This document shows, piece by piece, positions 57,723 to 64,000 of a stretch of DNA of 64,000 nucleotides. The notes beneath the pieces are model-generated. The model searched no databases. It was given only the letters and a program-made list of their open reading frames with translations, and had not been told where the DNA came from. Source of the stretch: Rapana venosa (taxonomy: Eukaryota; Mollusca; Gastropoda; Neogastropoda; Muricidae). The stretch's first letter is position 1. Each line of letters begins with the position of its first letter. The stretch lies in NCBI GenBank assembly GCA_028751875.1, contig CM054153.1:19480453-19544452 (forward strand), given 5' to 3'. The translations under genes were made by a program, and so were the position numbers.

Positions 57723-58330
57723 TTAAGTGTGGGTGAATCATGATAAGTTTATATATTTTACAAGTTAGTTAATTAATCTTAATAACTGAGCATTCTGGCT
57801 GCTGTGTAACAGCATACACACATGGGGGTTTTTTGTTTGTTTTTTTGTTTTTATTTCGAGAATAATGGAATAAGCACTCATGTGCTTTTTTTTCATCCAG
57901 TCCCCGTGTGTATGCAATTTTTGCAAATTTTGTCATCCGTTCCCACCGGCACACAATGGCCTACTCTTCTGAAAAGCCGAACAGGTTTTAACCTGTGCAC
58001 AAGATGTTCTGCGTGCATTCGCACATGAGACCTCAGTTTATAGTCTCATCCAAAGGACTTTTCAGGAGAGTGGAGTCAGCATTGATGTTAACTTCAGAGG
58101 AAAAATCCTCTTGAACAAGAATCGAACCCGGGTCAGCAGATCACGAGCACATCACGCTAACCATCATGTGTGTGTGTGTTTGTGTGTGTCTTCGTTCTAA
58201 TGTCTATCCACTAGAAAATGATATTAGGCAGTGCATTTTTTGTGTTAAGTGTGGGTGAGTCATAACATATTTGTAAATTTTACATGTTAGTCTTAATGAC
58301 CTAACACTCTTTCTGCTGTGTGTCAGCATA
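57723..58330. repeat. Direct duplication flanking a SINE
   Basis: TTAAGTGTGGGTGAATCAT...TTACAAGTTAG...CTGCTGTGTAACAGCATAC at 57723-57822 recurs as a diverged copy at 58238-58330. SINE A lies between them. Confidence 0.7.
57829..58167 (-). repeat. SINE family A, near full length
   Basis: Tail GTTTTTATTTCGAGAATAATGG through body to a box B-like GAATCGAACCCGG and a partly degraded head. Confidence 0.85.
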
Positions 58331-58582
58331 CTTGTGTGTGTTGGTGTGTATGTTGGTGCGTGTGTGTGTGTGTGCATGTGTGTGTGCGTGCATGTGAGGC
58401 ACATGTGTTTACAGGTGTGTGTGTGCATGCATGTTACACATATGCCTATACAAGTAGGACATGTGTGTGCATGTTAAACATGTGTATACAGATACAGTGT
58501 GTGTGTTTGTGTGTGTGTATGCGCGCACACATGTGCATGATTTATGCACCTACAACCAAAACAGACAAATCATGTAGGCAAG

Positions 58583-58626
<44 letters not shown>

Positions 58627-58758
58627 CACACACAGTCACCAGACGATATCAAACACTATGAGCAATTCTAAATATCACCAAATGCCATCATAATGTACAT
58701 AATCACTGTTAATCACTGCATTCCACTAATTATAGGAACATTATTAATAGTACTTCAG

Positions 58759-58816
<58 letters not shown>
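58318..58816. repeat. Microsatellite cluster (GT)n, (CA)n, (CT)n
   Basis: GT/GTGCATG arrays 58330-58530, (CA)n 58587-58634, (CT)n 58761-58816. Confidence 0.85.
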
Positions 58817-60640
58817 GACCCTCACACCCCTCAACTGTCATTCTTATCAGACAAAAAGCTTTTTTCACTTTTATGAAGAAAAACATCATAGAAAAAAATC
58901 ATATGATCTAATTATTTAGAATAATACTGAAATTTACCGTAATTGCAGTTTCCAGTCAAAATGTGTAGTCCATGTGTGGTAATGATCATTTACAAAACTA
59001 CAGTTGTGATCAGTTTAACTGGGATGACCAACAATCTATTTAGAAATTGTTTCATGTTACATGGTTTATTACGTTTAGTGTCTAAAGTGTTAATGTTTTT
59101 TCTCAATGCTGTTTCAGAATTGTATGTCATATTCCTGAATATGATTTGTTTAAATGCTTTTATACTTTTCCCTCTTTATGTCCCCTCCCTCTCTTCCATG
59201 TGCCAGTTACCAATCACTGTCTGTTAGAACAGAAAATCACAGGCTTTTTCCAGTGTTCGGGAACACACATTGTTTTCATAGCGAGCTTAGCTGGGCAACT
59301 GAGCCAAGATGCACTTGTGGGATAAGAGAGGCAGGGTCTCTGCCAAGGGACACAGCTACCACACTGAATCTTCTGTCAGGATGGGGGGGAAGTAGCGAGA
59401 AACCTGGGCTGGGCACATAATGGAAGGGTCAGGCACCTGGGTCTTCGCATAGGGCTGCAGACGGTTGTGTTTAGGCACCCGCAGCAGGGGTCTACGGAAA
59501 ACGTCTGGTGAAAGGATGCTCTCAACTACATGACTGAAGAGTATTGGCTTCGACCAGAAGCTGTGGACCTCTGAGCTGTGGCCACGACAGGGCTGGAGAC
59601 CAATGAATTTTGAAATATTATAAGAGTCTCTTCCCTTCCGGCCAACTAAGCAGCTGAGGAACAGTTTCAGGATGGTGTCACTTACTGGATATAATTATTA
59701 CATGGTGTGCTTGGCACTCAAAGGCCTCTCTCACCAGTGCTCTTAGGTATAACACCAGGAGCTACTGGAAGGAGCCCGACTTTGAGAATCAGAGGAACGA
59801 TCATATCTGTGAGCTGCCAAGTGATCAGGGCTAATGGGCTGGGAATAACTATCTGGAGAGTGGGAGCACCTTTCAATTTCCTGTGCAGGCCTGCAAGCAA
59901 AGCCCTATCTCACATTTTACCGTCTGTGCTTCCTAGAGACTCCTCCAGGGAATGAGATGGGAGACTGAGGGTCTCAATTCAAACCTGTACTATCTTACAG
60001 CTGGGAAATATTCACAATATTAGCGTTGAGGAGCTAGGTCTCAATAGTCTCAAGCCTTTGCTTCACCAGTTCACGGACCCTGTGATCTCTCGGTCTCAGT
60101 CGAGACAGACTCATATCCGCGATGAAGTCTACCTTTTTGTCTGAAATGTCCTTGATTGATTGATCCAGTTTCAGAGAGGGGGCCGAATCCCAGAGGACTG
60201 GGAGGGGGGAGGGGGGATTGGCGCTCAGCTGTGCCAGTCATAATGCAAGGTGTCATCGTTTTAACAACTGAGCTCTCGGTGTGTAAGGCAGGGTTTGAAT
60301 CCACTACCAGCAGAGCTTGGAGCCTAATCTAGCGGTTTCTGGAACTTGGCTGAAACCATTCAGCCTCTATACACGAAGAATACGGAGATTGTGGGGATGG
60401 AAGGTGTCGCTTGTCGCCTGCTCAAAGTCTGGCAGTCATTGGCTTAAGCTTTGTCGCCTGCTCAAATGTTAGCAATCATTGGCTAATAGGGCCTAGACTA
60501 CACATTTCCCTTTCTTCTCCATGCACTGCACCCTTAGGCATAATGCCATGACGTAATGCACACTGTCATGCACGGTCAGATAAATAGCAAAACGCTATAG
60601 ATCTTGGCATAAGCCTACACGTTTTTGCTTCAATTTTTCA
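58817..60640. other. Intergenic with an unassigned tRNA-like SINE head
   Basis: On the minus strand 60230-60310 reads GCTCTGCTGGTAGTGGATTC, AACCCTGCC and a GAGCTCAGTTGTTAAAAC stretch, like another tRNA-derived head. The direct doublet TTGTCGCCTGCTCAAA...CAATCATTGGCT lies at 60410-60490. The rest, including 59260-60060, I could not classify. Confidence 0.35.
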
Positions 60641-60682
60641 AATCTAATTTAGTAGACACATAGATGTATAAGCCGAAGATGG

Positions 60683-60835
60683 GAATTGGTGACAAAAATT
60701 ACAAACCTGCATACACATGGGGACTGGATGTAGATATATAGGCCTATATAACAAAACAAAACAAAATAACAAAATACATTAGTGCTTATTCCTTATATCC
60801 TCAAAATATAAAAAAATTAAATTTAAAAAAGTCAA
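60683..60835 (+). repeat. SINE family A, tail part
   Basis: TGACAAAAATTACAAACCTGC to the A-rich tail, interrupted by AACAAAACAAAAC repeats. Confidence 0.65.
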
Positions 60836-60865
60836 CAGAACTAGATCTACATCAAGAGAGTTAAA

Positions 60866-61159
60866 TAACGTAGTTGTTGGGGGTTTTTCAGTACAAAACT
60901 GAGAGACTAAGCTGTACAGATCTAGCATAACTTTCCGCTTAGACTCGGCGACTTGCTGGCAAATGGTTGTATCGTTTGATCTATCGAACTTCAACTGCAC
61001 CATCCGCAAAACTGACTGCTGATCCTGAATCGGACTACACAAAGATTCAAAGTACAGTTCAATCTCCACTGAGGAGCTGACGCAACCTGTGCAGAGATTC
61101 AAGTATGCATAAAACTGTCTCCAAATCCGACCAAAAGCACTGGTGGCTATGGCAGGCAA
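60866..61159 (-). CDS. Hypothetical exon or orphan open frame
   Basis: Reads MPAIATSAFGRIWRQFYAYLNLCTGC... with a charged, helix-like QLKFDRSNDTTICQQVAESKRKVMLDLYSLVSQF segment, then runs into a SINE tail below about 60840. It has low-complexity-free, protein-like composition, but no family resemblance, no splice partner that I can support, and a decayed-repeat neighbourhood. Confidence 0.25.
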
Positions 61160-61160
61160 T

Positions 61161-61649
61161 CATTTTACAATAACAGCAACACACACACATCACTTAATGT
61201 GAATAGACGTTAAATTGAAGAACACACACACCTATCAATTTGTGCAACACCAATCCCTGTTAGCCGGCAGCCTATTGTCAAAATAAAGCTCTTTATAATC
61301 ATTGATTCTTTTTTTACAAATACATATAGATATAGGCACTGATACTAAAATAAAAACACTACTTTTAAAACTATTTCTCGACCATTATGATATGAAAATT
61401 AATGATTCAGAGTCAGTTAGACGTACTCGGTGATGCACAGACCAGTATTGTATTCAGTTACACTAGGCCTACACCTCTCACTCTCTAGTTCCGTTTCAAG
61501 TCTTTTGCCTAACTTTTGATTTTAGACCCGTTTTAGTACTGATCCAACGAAAAAACATAGACTTGTTCATTCAGATCCTGGAAATGTGTTTCTTTGGGGG
61601 GGGGGGGGGGGGGTGATCTTTCCCTCTAATTGGCGGAGTTCGTCACCAA
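61161..61649. other. Intergenic, nothing recognised
   Basis: AT-rich, with a poly-G run (61596-61612). Confidence 0.4.
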
Positions 61650-61782
61650 GTGTGAGTTTTATTTTATTTTATTCTTTTATATCGTGGATAATGGAATAAG
61701 CACGTGTGTGCTTTTTTACATCCACTCCCCGTGTGAATGCGGTTTTGTCAATTTTGTCATCTGTTCCCACCAGCACACATGT
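61650..61782 (-). repeat. SINE family A, truncated by microsatellite and LINE
   Basis: TTTATATCGTGGATAATGG tail through TGTTCCCACCAGCACAC, then broken off by (GT)n at about 61793. Confidence 0.8.
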
Positions 61783-61789
61783 GTGAGTG

Positions 61790-61830
<41 letters not shown>

Positions 61831-61863
61831 TGTGTTGTGTGTGTGTGTGGTGTGTGCGTGTGT

Positions 61864-61890
61864 GATTCAGATTCAGATTCAGATTCAGAT
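61864..61890 (-). repeat. (TCTGAA)n LINE 3' tail
   Basis: About four and a half units of GATTCA on the plus strand, at the junction of the LINE 3' UTR and an unrelated (GT)n array. Confidence 0.85.
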
Positions 61891-64000
61891 TATTTTTATT
61901 GCCATTTAAATCATGTGACTTATTTGACACAACAAAAACATCAACTATAATTATTATCTATTTTGGCTAAAAGTGATGTACACTAAAAACATGTATTTTA
62001 CTTCTCTTTTTCTCTCTTTTCAAAACACTCATACACATATCTGATGATATCTGCTTGATATATATAAACTGTGATTATGTCACTTAATTTATGTAAACAG
62101 TTTTTGCGTTCTTTGTCTTTCGTTTTGATTTTTAATAACAAATTATTTCTGAGTTCATCATATAAAATGCATTCATCAAGTAAATGAAATTCATCTTAAA
62201 TTTTGTTACAGTGTCTACATTTTCTGTCCTCTCTGGATATTTTTTTGGTGTCTCCCTTTCTCTATCATTAAAATTGTGACAGCTTGTGCGAAATTTACAA
62301 TATGTTTCTTATGAGTTTTGTTTTCATAGTTTATAAGTATGGTTCCAATCTGTATTCTTTGGTAGCAAAATCATAAAATTTAGTTTTGCAAACTCTTTTT
62401 TTTGGGTTTAGATCCAAAATGTTTTAACATGTCCTCAAGTTTTCTTCTAACAGCATAACTCAACCGATGAACATTAAGAGTGTTTTGGTTTTTCCAGACA
62501 TGTTTGAATCCAATTGTGTACAGAATATTTTTCACTGTGTTTATCCATTTATCGTGTGTATTATTCTGATACAAATAATCGTATACTATTCTAATATAAG
62601 AGTCTGGTTTTGATTCTGTAAAATGAATCCAAAAGGATTTTACTGGCATATGATTTTAAGGGTCAGTGGAAATCTCCCTATTTCACCCAAAGGGGGGTAG
62701 TTACTATTGCTTTTTTATGAACTCCTATCATTTGTTTACAAAATTTTACATGGAAATTCTCATAAAAAAACTGATTGGATAAGCATGCCTTGAACAGTTT
62801 ATCAATATGAAACTCTGTCTCCCCATTAAAAACAAAAAGGAAACCAAACTTCTGCTCCATAGGTTAAAACAGGGGTTATCAGTGAGTCGAATAAACGCAA
62901 TTATTATAGTAGTCTTTAAATTTTGTCCAGGAATTGCTTTTTTAAAGGCGTATATTGTTTTTGTTGCTTTGTTTTACTAAATGTTCTTGTGTTGCTTGAA
63001 ATTTCCCGTTCTGATGAAAACGACACCTAGATATTTATAGTTTCTACTGTTTCAATTACATGCTCTCCACATTTAAAATGAATTGGAATTTTAGGAGGTG
63101 TTTCTCGTAAAGACTATTACCATTGTTTTTGTTTTTTTTATCTTTAAACCCAATTAGAACAGTATTCTTGCAGTTTGTTCAGTTTGTTTGGAAGACCTAT
63201 TTTGGTTGTTGATAGCAATCCCAGGTCATCAGCATAGAGTAAACAAGGAATTCTGTCTTTTGCGGTTATATATGGCGAATCTTTCTCATCTTTATATTGA
63301 ACTATATCATTGACATATACATTAAATAATGTAGAACTTAATGTTTTTTCCTGATGTACCCCTTTTTGACTATGATTTCATCTGTGTGTTTGCCTCGTAT
63401 TTTTGTAAAAATTGTTGCATTGGAATACATGTTTTTAATGACATTAAAAGTTTTCCTGTTATTCCTATTTCGTTTAACTTTATTAAGAAGACCCTCGTGC
63501 CACACTTTAAATCAAACGCTTTCTGAAATCTACAAAGCAGCAATAAAGTCTTTTAGTTTTTACTTTCAGTACACTATCTATTAAATTATTAAGTAGGAAG
63601 ATATGGTCCGTTGTTCTGCATTGCTTTTCTGAAACCAGCTTGTTTCTGACAATACTATTTGTTATTTTTTAAATATTCAGAAATTCTATGGTTCAGTATT
63701 TGACAAAAAAGTTTCCAATAGTGTTTGTCAACGTTATTCCTCTGTATTTTTTGGGGTTTGTATATGCATCCGTTTTTATAGATTGGGACTTTCACTCCTA
63801 CTTTCCAGTCACAGGGATATATACCCGTTTCTAATACTAAATTGAATATTCCGCATAATCTCTATAACATTAGATGAAACTGATTTGATCTTTTCGTTTG
63901 TGATTCCATCTTTTCCAGGCGATTGTTATTTTTTAGTTTTTGATTGTTTTTGTAATTTCCTCTGTTTGTAATTTGCTTATCTAGCGTGGGTTATTAGATA
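61864..64000 (-). mobile_element. Non-LTR retrotransposon (LINE), 3' part, decayed, runs off window
   Basis: Minus-strand element. Near the right edge the reverse transcriptase motif LYADDLG is encoded (YADD at 63236-63225), with LSSTLFNVYVNDI just upstream. Further 3', 62649-62380 encodes WIHFTESKPDSYIRIVYDYL..., and a CCHC-like C-R-H-C...FHLLDEC segment lies at about 62230-62165. Several frameshifts and stops separate these parts, so it is a pseudogene. The 3' end is AATAAAAATAATC followed by (TCTGAA)n at 61890-61864, a microsatellite tail typical of some LINE clades. Clade not assigned. Confidence 0.85.

Overview
The window reads as animal nuclear DNA, most likely from a marine mollusc and probably a gastropod. 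The species call is an inference. Coding exons are short, GC-rich islands bounded by GT..AG introns. They sit in AT-rich DNA full of long (GT)n, (CT)n and poly-G/poly-C runs, tRNA-derived SINEs and one LINE fragment. There is no operon structure, rRNA, CRISPR array or free-standing tRNA gene.

Three multi-exon genes can be assembled with consistent splice phases. (1) Plus strand, 680-15696, nine exons, 496 codons: a pentameric ligand-gated ion channel subunit. It has a beta-strand ligand-binding domain, four membrane helices and a conserved M2-M3 region. It lacks both cysteines of the Cys-loop, has a very short M3-M4 loop as in bacterial homologues, no visible signal peptide and a 151-residue charged first exon. 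All eight introns are phase 0. (2) Minus strand, 45428 down to 35213, four exons, 486 codons: an F-box protein of the FBXO33/FBXO39 type, a presumed SCF ubiquitin-ligase substrate adaptor. (3) Plus strand, 46508-54469, four coding exons, 776 codons: a protein resembling the DUF3987 family, P-loop proteins known mainly from bacteria, phage and mobile elements. It carries a nuclear localisation-like stretch and a long Pro/Ser/Gly-rich insert.

Layout: 1-680 SINE and 5' flank; 680-15.7 kb channel gene with repeat-filled introns; 15.7-35.2 kb a long interval without a recognisable gene, probably the convergent 3' UTRs of the channel and F-box genes, meeting near 19.8 kb, with a 421-bp palindromic element at 20.9-21.3 kb; 35.2-45.4 kb F-box gene; 45.4-46.5 kb a divergent intergenic region with CRE-like, E-box and CCAAT motifs; 46.5-54.5 kb the DUF3987-like gene, with a 37-bp minisatellite in its third intron; 55-64 kb repeats, an orphan open frame, and the 3' part of a decayed LINE on the minus strand.

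The three genes show no obvious shared pathway. The F-box and DUF3987-like genes are about 1.1 kb apart and head to head, so they may share a promoter. The strongest leads are the Cys-less channel, the animal DUF3987-like gene, the palindromic element with mirrored promoter-like motifs, and the minisatellite.
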